From Sarcocystis neurona (Eukaryota; Apicomplexa; Conoidasida; Eucoccidiorida; Sarcocystidae): DNA of 64,000 bases. The stretch is from assembly GCA_000727475.1 (NCBI GenBank), contig KL647315.1:1266826-1330825 (forward strand), written 5' to 3'. The position numbers and the translations under genes are program-made. This document shows positions 44,792 to 58,020 of this stretch, piece after piece; the first letter of the stretch is position 1; each line of letters opens with the position of its first letter. The notes beneath the pieces were generated by a model that saw only the letters and a program-made list of their open reading frames with translations, did not search any database and was not told the DNA's origin.

Positions 44792-46474
44792 AGAGAAATG
44801 CACCGGACGAGACGCCGGGTGAGGAAAGTGGCAGCAGCGGCGAAACGCGGGAGAGACGCAGACGTCGTAGCATCGGGAGCGGCAGTACCCACACTGCGAG
44901 TGTGCGCGGGGCTAGAGAATCGATGGAGATCTTGTGGATCTACCCGGTAAAAGTAGCTTCCCCTCTCCAGATCGTATCTCTGCTGTGTGCGCTCCACGAG
45001 ACGTGTGGTCCACCGCAACACACCCCCCCCATACACGGAAAGAAACATCAGACCGTGGAAAGTGCAACCCGCGTCAATCAATCCGCTCTGTGTGGACTCT
45101 TCTAAAACGACACAGCGTGTGGATCTGTCTGCAGAAACGTGGCGGTGCGCTCAAATGGCGAAGAAACGCATGCATCAAGCACGCACGAGAGGACCGGCAC
45201 GGCGGGTCAGTGTGAGAGAATGTATCTCTCCCGCTTGGAAGAATTGCCGAGATTGAGAAGAGGTCGCCTCAGAAACAACGGCAGTTCGTTCCTCCGTCTC
45301 TTCTGTGCGCCTTGCAGAGGCAGCTCTCGGCCAGCAGCAGCACATGCACCGTCCCGACGGTGGCAGCAGCAGCAGTGCCGCTTACGCCGCTGTCAGGTAA
45401 AGAAGATGAACGTACAAACGAAGACGACGACGGATCTATAGCCGTGAAAGAAAACATGCAGTTCTCTCTGCAGCGACGGCAGCAACAGCAGTGGATCACA
45501 GCAACGCGGTCTCGACTTCTCCGTAGTGCTCCCCACACCACCTTCCCCTGGTGGAGTGACAGCGGCAGCAGCGCCGCAGCAGCAACGGCAGCAGCAGATG
45601 GAGTTGCAACAGTGGAGACAGAGAGAGCAGAAAGAAGACGCGGATCCCCTCGAGAAGAAAGAATGATGCACAAGCGACGGACTTTCCGGAGTTGTGCTGC
45701 TGGTGGCGTCAAGGATCAGCAGCAGCAACGGCCGGAGGCGTGAACAACAGCATACTACTTACGCAGCGGCTTCCGGAGGGCTTCGTCGAAGAAATGCAGC
45801 ATCCAACGCAGAGGAGAGCAGGGAAAAAAAGGAAGATCCTGCGGCACCGGCGGCAGCAAACTATTGAAGTTTTGCCTGAGGCGGCGTAGACATTCACGAC
45901 GCAGGGGCACGCTACACTACGCCACTGCAATAGCACCACCGACAGGAGCAGCAGCAGCAGCGGCAGCGACTGGTGTACTACAGCGCAACAGCTGCAGATG
46001 CGGTGATAGCAGCCAGGACCGCACTGCGCAGCGGGGACAGCAGCACACGCAGCCGCAGCAATTGCAGCAGTCGCAACAGCAGCAGCCGCAGCGGCAGGAG
46101 CAGCAGCGAGTGGGGCAACGGCCTCTCGGGAAGCTGAGGATGCACTGCGGCAGCGCTGAGGGGGGCAGGATCTCGCGGCGGACACAGCAGTAGCAGCAGC
46201 AGCAGCCAATCTTGAGAACAGACACATGCTTTGCGGGCAGTACAGTATAAGAAAGCAAGCTGCATGGAGAGCAAAGAGAGCTTCACGGGAAGGACCGACT
46301 GACCAGCAGCAGCTGCAGCAACTGGCATGCGCTGCAGCGGCAGACGTGGGGTTTGAGATGCAACAATTCCTGTCGTCTACTGTTATAAGGTGGGCGGACT
46401 ATCGCTTCTGCAGCAGGACGCGTTTTCGAGTATACGACGAGCCTAAATTCTTCATACCGCTTCAAGTGTTTTAA
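44792..46474 (+). CDS. Candidate multi-exon gene, Ala/Gln-rich, unidentified
   Basis: Exon 44792-44946 (acceptor GGCGGGGCTGTGCAG, donor CCG|GTAAAA) reads NAPDETPGEESGSSGETRER, then RRRRSIGSGSTHTASVRGAR and ESMEILWIYP. The next exon from 45318 (acceptor CTGTGCGCCTTGCAG) joins in phase 0: RQLSASSSTCTVPTVAAAAV, then DERTNEDDDGSIAVKENMQF and WITATRSRLLRSAPHTTFPW, open to 45743. Further protein-like pieces are LPEGFVEEMQHPTQRR (after the acceptor ending at 45770) and RKQAAWRAKRASREG to FRVYDEPKFFIPLQVF (ending 46474), but their joins are not established. It lies just upstream of RPS29 on the same strand. Some antisense frames are also open. No family recognised. Confidence 0.32.
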
Positions 46475-47107
46475 TGGTGCTGCTTGTGTTCAGCTGCTGT
46501 ACAGCAAACGTGAGCTCTTCAAGTGACACAGCACCAGTCGCTGGCTATTGTTGCCCATCCTGTGCTGCTGTAGCCTGTTCGTTTGGCTGCTACAGTGCTG
46601 CTGCTGCGCCGCTATCGATGCCCGTAGTATTACTACTTGACTGTTATTGCGCCTGCCGCTGCTGTCATCCCGCCATGCTCCCCCCGTGCAACGACTAAGA
46701 GATCCAGCTGCTGTTCTCGCTGCCCCTACTGGTGCTCCTGCTGCTACTGCTGCTTCCGCTGCCACTGCTGCTACGGCTGAGGCTGCTGCTGCTGCTATTG
46801 CTGCTGCGCGTATGGTCGCCCCGTGAGTGCGCCTCATCCCCGTTGCTGCTGTCGCTGCTGCTGCTGCTGCCGCTGTAGCTGCTGGTAGTGCTGCTGCAGC
46901 TGTTGCTAGAGGACGCGCGGTGCTGCTGCAGCCCGCGCTGCTGCTTCTTCTGAACAAGAGGGGGTCGTGGCAAGTGTGGGCGTTTGGTGGTCGCTCTTTT
47001 TCTCCTTGTAGATCTCCGTGCGTTGTTCCCCACTTGCGGTTTCTCTTCCGTTTTCACTCCCAAACTTCCCTGTTTCCTTTTTCGTCGTCCCCTACCCCCG
47101 CTGCATC
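46475..47107 (+). other. 5' flank of RPS29, CTG-rich
   Basis: 46690-46950 is an interrupted CTG array; from about 46980 the strand becomes T/C-rich (CTCTTTTTCTCCTTG, TTTCCTTTTTCG) up to the start codon at 47108, which is plausible leader or promoter sequence for a ribosomal protein gene. No specific element is identified. Confidence 0.45.
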
Positions 47108-50061
47108 ATGGCGAATCTGTACAACTCGCGCCCCAAGAAGTTCGGACCTGGCAGCCGCCAGTGGTAAGGCATTTCTTTTCGTAGGGATCTACTTTATCGT
47201 AGAAAGCTGCGCCCGCATAGCTACGCGACCCCTCTTGATACTCGGCGGCCGTTGCTACTGCTTCGCGAACAGCGCTTCTCGGGGGAGTGCATCGATTCGC
47301 GCGGCTGCTGCAGTGCTTGCTGCCCGCAGCATTATTGTTTCCCCTTGTGTTGCGGCATTCACACTGCGACTGCTGCGCAGCCAAAGATCCAGCTCCTTCT
47401 GTTGCTGCTGCTGGAGTGATATGACGTCGATGCTCCGCGTACGCAGCCGGGGAGACGGGAGGCAGCCTCTGGCAGCGCACGTGGAGGAAAGAGGTGCTTG
47501 CGACGGCAGGAGGGACGGGGGACCGAATGGAAGCAGGGCTCCAGCAGAATGACAAGAAATGCCACCAGTCGTAGTCTAACGTGAGGGCATCAAGCATAGC
47601 AACAACAGCAGTCTGGCATCTTGCAGAAGCAGACACAGCGACAGCAGCTGCGGCTGAGCAACGACAGCGGCAGCAGTGAGTAGAGACAATGACTGAGGTT
47701 ATTTTCTTCATATGAGCAACAGCGACAGCAGCAGGTGCACGGCACATCAGCGGCAGGGGCAGCACGAAAAAGCCGCACGCAGCAGCAGCAACAGACCGAG
47801 GCACCAGCAGCTGCAGCACACAAAAGCATCAGTGGCCTCGAAAGAACAGCAGCAGCAGCAGCAAAAGGAGAACATACGTCCGCGTAGAACAGGATTGTGT
47901 CGGCCGTGCCGCAGCGCTCGAGCACATTCACCCTCGGGTGTATTTATGCGAGGGTGTCGCTCGTCTGCGGAGAATCACACGCGGCTATGTACGGTGTGCG
48001 GCCGTGGCCCAGTTGTGTAATGTGTATCTGTAGTAGAGTCTCCGTGATCGGTGCGCGTACACAAGTACGCATATAAATGTATAGGTGTGGCGGTGCGTAC
48101 ATGTCCCGGGATCTGGGTGTACTGCAGAGCCTTTTCTTCTGCGTGTATATGTGTATATTAACACGTATGTACAAGTACAAGAAAAAACACACGCACTTTG
48201 TGTCCTCTTGTTGGAAGGGATTCTCTTTACGTCTGTAGGGACAAAAAAACCGCGATAGTGGATGCAGACTGATATATTTGTTTGCGTCGGCGTGCGGAAG
48301 ACAGGTTCTCACTCTACGTACGCACACATACATCTATTTAACCATGAGTTTCGTTCCGCATCACGTGCTGGCGCACACTTTTAATACACTCATGTACTCA
48401 CTACATACTTCCTTAGACACTAAAACCTACACATACTAGTACACCAGTACGTATGGCACATGTGCGTGTACGTGTGTGGGTGGCTGTGTGAAAAAGGAAG
48501 GCAGTGTGCTTCTGCATCCGTGTTTCTACGGCTGCGCTTTGCGTTTTCCTTTGTCTCTTCTACGCAGCCGCGTCTGCTTCAATCGGCACGGAATGGTCAG
48601 GAAGTACGGCCTCATGATGTGCAGGCAATGCTTCCGTGAACGAGCAGCCCAGATCGGATTTGTCAAGGTGTGTCACTTTTTCTTCTTAATACTACATGTT
48701 CTTCCTGTGGAAATTCGTGTGTCGATATCAACGACACAGAGGGGGTGCATTTTCGTCCGTGTTGCCCGTCGGGACGTGAAAAACGACGTAGGTCCTCTTA
48801 GAAAGAAACCGGATATCCGCGAAAAAGGCGGAAAAACGAGACTTCCTCGTCTCGAGACTCCCTCGTACGTGTGTGTATGTGAAGAAAGGGGCGTGCCGTC
48901 CGCATTAGGAAACAGGGAGGAAGAGATTAAAAGTCATATATTTAATAGGACGCACATTTTGTGTTATTTGCGCGTATGTGGATATCTGTAGAGCCACAGA
49001 TAAGTGCACGCATACCCGTGTGTGTTTGCAGATATCGCAGGTGCGTGTGTCGACGTTTTGTGCCGGCACTGCTCCAGCCAGCCACGGTAGCGCGGTGTGG
49101 CATAGTGTTATGGTACATGGGGCCACTTAGCAGTGTATTCTCCGCAGATGTTCGCGAATCTTTTTGCGTCCAGGTGTTTCTGTACGGGAACTCGCGTGCG
49201 TATCTGTCCTTTGTACAGAGAAGTATTTGCACGCCATTTGTGTGCAGAAGGCGTTTTCGAAAATTTCCGTCAGTGTAGGTGCGCGTGTGTCCACAGCTGA
49301 ACGGGTGGGAAGACGTGATAGATTTTCGCAAGATGGGGAAAGGTGTCTGCAACTAGCTATACGTACATATATATGTACCTGTGTGTACGTACCCTGTAAA
49401 AGTACGTGCACCTCTGTTTATCTACGAACGAAGTGTTGGTGCGCCGCCCGCTCCCGTGAGTTCATATATATATATATATATACGTATATGTTATTTAGAT
49501 AATAGATATGCGCGACTCTGTATGCTAACGGAGCCGGGTAAACTTGAAGGGTCGTGTGTGTGTGTGTGTGTGTATGTCTGCTTCTGTTTGCGTGTACACA
49601 CAAGTCAGACAGCGTCGTGGTGGTGGCCTTTTGAATTCGTTTTTTGTGGTGCATGAACCAGGAAATATTCTTGTGTGGAGGTGTACACGCAGATGTGTAG
49701 CAGACGCGTAATTCATATCACTTCCGACAGTTGCTGCGGCGGTGCCGTTTTCTTGATATGCACCCCGGTACGGGGGGACGTAGATATGGACATGTAATCA
49801 TGTATATAAATATGTGTGTGGACATGTAGGCAGGGTCGACGTACGTATAGACGTGCACGTGTTTTTTTGTGAAGACGTGAGTGTGCGTGTGGGCCTGTAT
49901 TCACTGGTGTGTTGCACTTGTTAATATCTACAAGAAAGAGCAACAAGTGCGTGACAGCATAGTGCCTGTGTGTGTGGAAGTTTATGCCTGGGATTGTTCA
50001 TCGTTTCTGTGTGTAATGCGCTGCTGCTGTTGGTGCTGCGGTGTCCCTGCAGTTCCGATGA
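47108..50061 (+). CDS. RPS29: 40S ribosomal protein S29 (uS14)
   Basis: Small zinc-binding protein of the 40S head. Exon 1 47108-47163 ([18 protein letters not shown], donor CAGTG|GTAAGG), exon 2 48568-48667 (acceptor [30 protein letters not shown], then [16 protein letters not shown]; donor AAG|GTGTGT), and a proposed 9-nt exon 3 50053-50061 (acceptor TGTCCCTGCAG, TTC CGA TGA) giving the expected ending FVKFR. Total 54 residues; the family is about 56. The zinc ligands C-x2-C-x14-C-x2-C are intact, with one Cys codon split across intron 1. Exons 1 and 2 are certain. Exon 3 is inferred because orthologues commonly end in Lys, an aromatic residue and Arg. Introns of 1,404 and 1,385 bp are long for so small a gene and carry microsatellites. 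Confidence 0.93.
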
Positions 50062-50150
50062 GGCGTCTTCTGCGCGTGAGCCGACTCGTGCAGTGCCGTG
50101 CGCGGCGGCTGCAGGAAGACGGGTCTGTCGGTGTGGAAGTGTCAAAATTG

Positions 50151-53100
50151 TCAGGAAGTGGAAACAAGTGAAGAGAAGGGAATCTTTCCGAGAGGCAGGG
50201 AGAAAGGAGCAACGCGCGGCATAGTAGGGGCTGCAGAAAGTTCCCGGGGTGGGTGTTCTGCTGCGTCGCGTGTGCTCGTGTTAGAAAGGCTCAGAGCGGC
50301 AGCTGCAGCTGCTGCAGCAAATAGACCGGATTTTATGGCGCGGCGCAGGGAGACAGAAGCAGCAACGGCACTGCGCGAGCAGCGTGACACGTACCACTGT
50401 CATGATGTCCACAGCAGCAGGACACCAGCAAAGTAGCAGCAGCTGAACAGCGACAAGTACACAACAAGGGCGGAATCGGATCGGACGCCGAGACGCGTTG
50501 CACACTCAACAGTTGTGTGTGTTTGCATATCAAGGAGCGTAGAGCGTGGTGGTAGTGGTATGCGTGTGTGGCGCCGGTGTACCAGCATCTGTTAACGGGG
50601 GTTACTTGGAAAGATGCTGCATTCGATATTCCAACAGCATTGGCGGCTGCTGCTGCTTTGAATGTGTAGGTCGTATGTGGCATTACTGTTGCTGCCAAAA
50701 CTGCTTGTCCGTCTTCACAAATCTTTTGAAAAAAGGTGCCCTGCAGCACATCTGCTGCTGCCCCTTCCGCGCATGTGCTCACAAGGAAGGTTCACAGAAA
50801 CTCTCCCTCCTGCGGCTTTCATATGCGTGGGATGAGGAGGCAACATGGAACAAAAAGCAGTGCAGACAACCTGCTGCTGTCACTGCCGTCGCACGAAGAG
50901 TCTCCTCGCGGCTGTTGGTAGTTTTGCACACTTCCCGAAAATCTCTGATGTCTAGCTCACCTGCTCGGCAGAAAAGAAAAGGAATCAGTTGTCGCCTTAC
51001 GCACCGTTGCCTCTGCTGGTCTTACACAGAACCAGATACTGCAGCGGGTTTGGCGCTGCTTTTATGACACGCCTGCTCAAGAGGTCTGAGATGTGCGATC
51101 GATGCGTTGCTTCCGCTCCGTTGACACGATGCCACAGACGTGAGAAACAAATTTGCTCCAGCACGTCTGCCGCTGCTGGTATTACGTTTAAAAGGAACAG
51201 TAATGTACAGTCGTCATATTTTCTAGTGGCGAAAATTGGTGGCTGCCGGATTCGTGTTGCCTTGCTTCTGCAGTCACATACATGTGCACAAAGAGCAAAA
51301 GTGCAACGTAGAAATTACGCAGCTCCTCTTCAGTACACCTACAGGAAGGCACTAAAAGTGTCACACGGCATCTAGTGCTGTTACTGTCGCGTTTTCACGA
51401 CGCTGCTGCATACGGAAGGAAACTCATGCAGTGGAGCTTCTTTATCTACTGCTGACACCTACTTTCACGTCAGAGGATAAATTGATCGAGGACATTTTGT
51501 GCTGGAACCCGGATTCTCACACCGGAGAAAAGCACTGCTGTGCATTACCTGTGTTGCTGATGTTTTTCCCTTCAAAGAACCAACGACAGGCGATGCCATG
51601 CAGCTGCTCTATAATTTTGTTTCTGCCGAACTTTGATAAGAGGTACATCCTGCGGCGAAATTGGTGACTCTCCTGCGGCTTCTGCAGTTCTGAAACGATA
51701 ACGGTTCCTGTGCAGATGCGGCTGTTAGAGCATTTGACCGCTCACGCAATTTATGGAGATAAAAAGAGCTGCTCCTCCATTTACTACTGCACACACACGC
51801 GGTCTGCTCTGGGAGGAAGGGTACAGTTACTTTAGTGCCGCCGGTGATGTTTCATCACCCCGGTTGTCCGTCTTCAAGATGGCCACATGAGCTGATAGGT
51901 GTGCGTTGCTTCTCTTATTTGAACTGAGGAGCTGCGTGTGTCAGTCCTTCGGAGCCCCTGCTGTCGTCCACGTGCAACGACAAAGGGTACAGGTCTCTAC
52001 ATAGGTATACATGTGGACTGATATACACGTATGTACGGTGGGAGGCCAGCGACGGCATCTTTGTGGTCGCTCTCCGGGATTCCACAAAAAGGAGTTCAAG
52101 GCATCACATCATCGTTAGCAGCACTTCCACAACTTGGAACAAAGTACGTGGGAACTTCTAGAGTAGCGTCTTTGCCCTTTTACACACGCATACAAGCAGA
52201 AGCTTCTTTAAGTAATCATACGCACGGAGCTTGGGGCATACGTGTAGACATGTGCAGAGAGAGATGAGCACGGAGAGGGAAGTGTATAGAGATTTACAGG
52301 GGCATATATGTATGAATCTATATATATATATATGTATGTACTGCTGTGGGATTGCAAATACAAGCATACGTGTACACGTCTCTCTTCTTGCTGAGATGGT
52401 TTCCAAAGCGTACATCGCTGTGCGAATGTGTTTTCTGGTGTGCTGCGGCGGTCGGCTGTTATGACATTGCTGTTTCAGGCGCAGAGCCTAGAGTCTGCTG
52501 CTGCGCTGATGTTTCAGAAAAAGGGTGTGTTCTGCAGCGAGGCACTTGATTTCACGCGTCACGAAGGAAAAGCATGACTCGCCGCAAAGGTAACATTACC
52601 CACACACACCTGAAAGTTAATCTTTAGCTACTTTCACATTACTGGTAAGCGAGAAAACCGGTAGTGCAAACATCGGGTTGAGAGGAAGAAAGTGAATTAT
52701 TGTGCTGGAACATTGATGCATTGTGCGATTAACAGTTGGTAGACAACTGCAGCTGCTGCCTGAAATAGAGAACAATAATTCTGCTTTTGTCACTGTATCG
52801 CTAATTACGATGGGAACGAGGAGGGTGCCTCTGTTCTCATAAAGGTAAAGTAGTTTTTGCTCGGGAATACACTTTTTCGGTTAAGACGAAGATGGCGACA
52901 CCTTTTTCCTGCAGTTCGAAGGTCTCCCTTGTAGAGTAGCTCTGCTATGCGTTTTAACCGCGTGTGGAGAGAGAAGAACAAATTTGCTGCTGCTTTAGAC
53001 GGCGAGATACCTGTTGCAGCATGGAACAAACATTTCAAATAGGATAGAGGTACACCCCACTTGCAGAAGCTTTATGGTTGGTCTTTTTCTGTGTGGGAAA

Positions 53101-54912
53101 ATATTCGAAAAAGTGCGGCCGGTCTCGTACTCAGTAGGACCGCGGACGATATACAAAGTAGGTGTACTGCCAAAAAATCTCCAGTGTACGCAATTCTGTG
53201 TTATCCCTCCTCCAGTGTACCTTCTTCTGCCGGAGTTTCCTGTGTTTTCTGTACCCGCAGACTAAATTTCCACTTTTATCACGCCCATACCCCGCTGCTC
53301 ACTGAATTTGAAGCTGGCGGTGCATATTGCCGGCCATTTTCTGTTACTGAGAACTGGAAAACGTGTACAGTTACTGGACTGTGGCGATGAGACTCGTGGC
53401 TTGTCGACACTACAGTCTACCTAGTATATGCTTACGCCTCACTACACATAAGGTTTAGCAATGCGAGAATCTCCCTGTGAAAGGTTGAGTTGAACTCAAA
53501 CAAAAATTTGTAGCTGCAACGAAAACTCACTGTTCCCCGACTAGGAAACTCTCACTATGCAGAATGTAGTTTACTGATTCATAAGGATATCTGCCTGTTT
53601 ACACACAACAAAGCTACACATGATAAGCTGTGGACCTTCCTCTGCTTACTGAAGAACGCGAAGAAGTCTGCCCATGTCAAAGAGTACACGCTACTTGCCG
53701 TGAGCTCAGACATGACCATGTACATATACGTGGATAAATACGTGAAGGGAGTGGCCATCATATGTATAAATACGTGTGTATGTGCGCCTGTTCTCTGCTC
53801 CCACACAGGACAACTGAGCTGCCTGAAATGTGCGTACCTGTGTAACGTGTTGCTGCTTAGAAAGTCTTCCGGTGTGTTCTGGTGAACCCAGGACAAAAAA
53901 AGTCCGCATGTTCTGTGTACACTCACAGGTGTTCATTTGCATGCACAACTAGATGGCTGTACATAACCGCCTTTGGCGAGTTCAAACACAGTAACCTGAC
54001 AATGTGTCAAAAATTTTGCCAGTCATAATGGAAAACTGTGGCTATCATTGCGGGTGTGTCCTTATTTGCCCTCAGAGGAAGTGGATTCCGCCTGAGAAGC
54101 GTCACTTGTTATGTCTGCGTTTGAGAGTAGAAACAAAGAATTTCCCATCTCTCAGCAGAGCGAATCCGGAGGAAATGTGGTAATTCTGTCGACGATTTTA
54201 CCACACTTAAGAGCGCTTATATGTTCCAATCATGCAAAACGGATACGCCCGCATAAACGCGCATTCTTGCACGTACAAGTGTATGTAGCTGCATGATCAC
54301 TCAGACGTAAAAACCTTTATTTCTTCTGCAAAGTGTACACCGTCACAGAAGGACATTTTGCCATTTGACGCAGAGTATCTTGCTAGCACCTATAAAGTCT
54401 AACCTGCGTGAAGAAAGGATATTCAGTTGTCACACCGAGAAAAAATCCTACGCTTAAAACGTTCGCCAAACTCAATTGTAACGTTGTTAAACCGTAAAAG
54501 AAGGTCTCCGATAACGCGGTATAGCGTCAACCTTGTACACATATTGGAGTGTCACTTCCGAAGGCCGAAGAACCAATCATCCCAGCAATGGCAGCTATGA
54601 GGATGCCAAACCAAACAACGACGATACTTGTACGCTGCGGCACTGACCACAGGTTTGATTTTTACCACTGAAGCACTTACTGTGCATTCTTCGTCTATTC
54701 AACGGGTACGACGGTGAGAGAACGGGACCATACGCGAAACACTTCAGCTGCACCAAGAATAAAGATCTGATGTAAATCGTAGAACAGGAGGAACATTAAG
54801 GAGGACAACAACTGCAGTGCTGAGTACGAGAACGGCATTCTGGCAATGGAAGTAAATGCTTTGCTTCTGAAGTACAAAGCTCTGCCCGCCAGGTCCATAA
54901 GCTGTCACTATT
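50151..54912 (-). CDS. Probable fibronectin type III repeat protein, partial model
   Basis: A series of minus-strand exon-like segments. 54912-54876 reads IVTAYGPGGQSF, like the F-G strands of an FN3 domain. 53704-53650 (donor TTCA|GTAAGC) reads LTASSVYSLTWAD, like an FN3 B-strand Trp region. 51175-51026 (donor GT|GTAAGA) reads ANLFLTSVASCQRSGSNAS and LEQACHKSSAKPAAVSGS. 50777-50606 (donor CAA|GTAACC) reads TFFQKICEDGQAV, then LAATVMPHTTYTFKAAAAAN and AVGISNAASFQ, a clear FN3 F-G signature (P-x-TTYTF, N-x-x-G-x-S). 50396-50151 joins in phase 0: WYVSRCSRSAVAASVSLRRA, an Ala run, ending PFSSLVSTS plus TGA. The last three join in phase; the upstream ones are not yet linked. FN3 assignment is from pattern alone. 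Confidence 0.4.
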
Positions 54913-55204
54913 CTAGCAGTAAAAAGACGATGATTAATGTTCACTATCCACCTCAGAAAACCCATACGTTAGTTCCGTTACTTGTACGGATCACAGTGAT
55001 GCAATTAGACACGTAAGTGATGGAATTACCTACTTCACACCTATCTCTACATACATAAACGCATTTACGTAGGGCACGGGGGCCTCTCCCGTTGCGACGC
55101 TGTTCCTCGTGCTGCTTCCATTGTCCTTTCAGCTGCTGCGCCAACGCCGACGGTCGTGTCTTCCCTGTTGCAGCTGCGTTTCTTTTCCTCACACACAGCG
55201 AGTG

Positions 55205-57987
55205 TCAAGGACGCAGGTCTCTTCTAGCTTTGTTTAGGATTTCCTTACGTATACGTGGAAAGTCGGGTTTCTTTTTCAAAATGTGGTGACACAGTTTGAT
55301 GGCGCACACTGGTTTCTTCGCTTTTAAAAATGTGTTCGCCAAACGGAAGCCAACTGTATAGTCTTCTTCATCGGACAGTCTCCACGCCTGTTGTGCGGGG
55401 ACAGAAGAAGCGCAACGGTACAGAGATTCATGGGGCAAAGATCCAGAAACAGGAGATGTGAGTTTCTCCATTTTCCCTTTTAGATTCACCATCAAAGGGG
55501 AAAGTGACACGTGTGAGACATTTTTCAAGTGGGTCTTCTTCTACAGTTTGCACGAAACTACAGCGCACGAGTGGCAGAAAAGCGTATTTCTGACAGGCAC
55601 ACCCCTAGACCCAAAAGAAAAACAGGAGTGTTCATGCAATGATGTGAATGGGTCACTCTGTCTCTGTGTAGAGCACCCGTGCACCACGCTCTCTTCCGCT
55701 GTACATATCTCTTCCTATCTCCCCCCTCGTCGTTCCCTTTTGTCCTTATCTCTTGAAATATAAGTAGACGTAGCTGACGTGCTGGTTCCACTGCGGAGAT
55801 GCTGATCCACTACGTACCTGTGTTTTCCGAACGCGTCTCTCTCAAACCGTATACAATTAGTAACATGTTGGCAGACACACGCAGCCGTCCGCGTGGAGGC
55901 ACACTTTGTTATGTGTAATCCACTTTTTTACAGACGCTTACACATAACTCCGTTGTCGTTCACCCCTGTGTACACGTGAGGCCGGTTATGGAATTGTCAC
56001 CACGGTAGAGGCAGTAACAGAGGCGGCAGTACTCATCACGTCACTGGTTTTACTGCAACACAAGTACGAGTAATGGATTTAAAAGTGTGTGGTCGGGGTT
56101 ACTGTGCTAAGTGAGTTAGTGGCAACCCCTGATAGACTATTGGTGCTCGCAACACCCCATCTCATAGCAGGGTTCGCATAGTTACACAAAGGGAAAGTAA
56201 CTGTGCAGTAGCGATAGGAACTTTATCACTTCTAGCAGTAGGACTTGAAGTGTCAGCAGTGGGGCACACTACAGGTGCCGGCAGAGAAGGCGGTAATATG
56301 TGAGGGAAGATGCAAAAAGTTGAGTAGAGTGTGGCTTTAGAAGTGACTGCGTCAAGGTAAATGAGAGTGGAGCTGAGAAAAACTGGGCGCGACCTCAATT
56401 TTGGCGTCGAAGGACTTGTAGTCTTGAAGCTGTCGTCTTATTCGAAACCTTGCTTTTGAAACATATTCCAGTCGAGACTTTCTTACGGTAGTAGCAGAAA
56501 TCTGCACATACACGGCTGTGGAAATTCACGTGCAAACAGGGGACGTGTGCCTGCACAGCACTGTCAGAAGAAACACGAGGACCCCTCTCTACAGCGGAAG
56601 TTTTGGTCCCCACCTGCTGAAGTGCCCCTGGAAGTATTTAAGGCGAAAACGGAAAAGTACAGCGTTGACAGAGCACTTGCGCACGGTTTCACATCCCCAG
56701 CACCACACCGCAAAAATTGCAGGAGCCTGTAGACGCATATTTCCGTCGTAATCTGTTTGCACAGATTCGCACCATTGCTTCTTCATCTTCCAGTGACTAC
56801 TTGCATGTATGTGTAGATGTAGTGTGTGGGAAAATATGAAGCAACATCCAAAGAGATACGCAGAGCATGCCTTTTTCATATGTCTGGGTCACTTTTCGTG
56901 TGGATACTTCTTGGAACATAGTCAGTGGGAACACTACACATGCATTTACATTAGAGAGATACATCACCAGTCTTGTAGACTGCTACGCTATTTTTCGACA
57001 CGGATACTATTCGTATGCGTAGGGACACACCTGTTCACGGTTGTGTGTGTTCCCGCATACATAAGTACGCAGGGTGAGGGCTAAATACATACCTACATCT
57101 TCGAAGGAGGATCTCCTAAATTTGGAAGAGGAAAGCAAGGCTTACTGCGTTCACACTTACAGTGGAGAAATGTTGAATCGCCAGCGACAAGTTCTGTTGT
57201 TTGTCTGCTGCGATGCCCAGCAGCTCCCAAGCCCGTTTGCACTCCGCGTTCGCTGCTGCCGCCGCAGATGCGGTGGAAATTGCCTGTTCAGTTTTTCCCG
57301 TTTGTAAGAGAATCTCCGCTAGCAGTAGCCTCGCCCGCTCGACTTCTCCTTCTAACCGTCTACACAGCCCACAAACGCACTACGTCTTCGCAGGTGGGTT
57401 CGCGGATACCCCATACGCATGGATGACGGATGTGTCTACACGAGTATTCCAAGCTATGCAGACATATTTGTACATGGCGTTGATGGGTATACAATGAAGC
57501 ACGGCCCTGTAGATCCAAAGCACACGTCCACGTGCACACACATGTATGAGTATGTTGAAACTAGACGCATTATCACCTGTGTGTAGATCTTGAAAGCGCA
57601 GACTACAGACGTTAACACACATACCCTGGGAAACAGACGGTAAGTGTATACGTACTTCGTGCACGAGGTGTTCATATGTAAATACATTTCCGTAAATTAG
57701 AGAGGGAGATACGTCGTTCACGCATGTGTGAGTTCAGTTTGCAGGTGAGAGAAAACTAGGAGCAGTAGCCAGGCTGTTTCAGTACCGTGTGTGGCACGTC
57801 TGGCGCCCGCTGGAACACAAGAGAACACAGTCACTGATCTTGTTATGTACCTATACACCTCTCCGCATATCTAGACATACAAACAGATACATGAGTAAAA
57901 CATATTTATCCATATCTGTGTCCGTAGTTGATGCAGGAATTCATACCTACGTCACACCTAGCAATTTCTGGGTACCCGGTGATCGCG

Positions 57988-58020
<33 letters not shown>

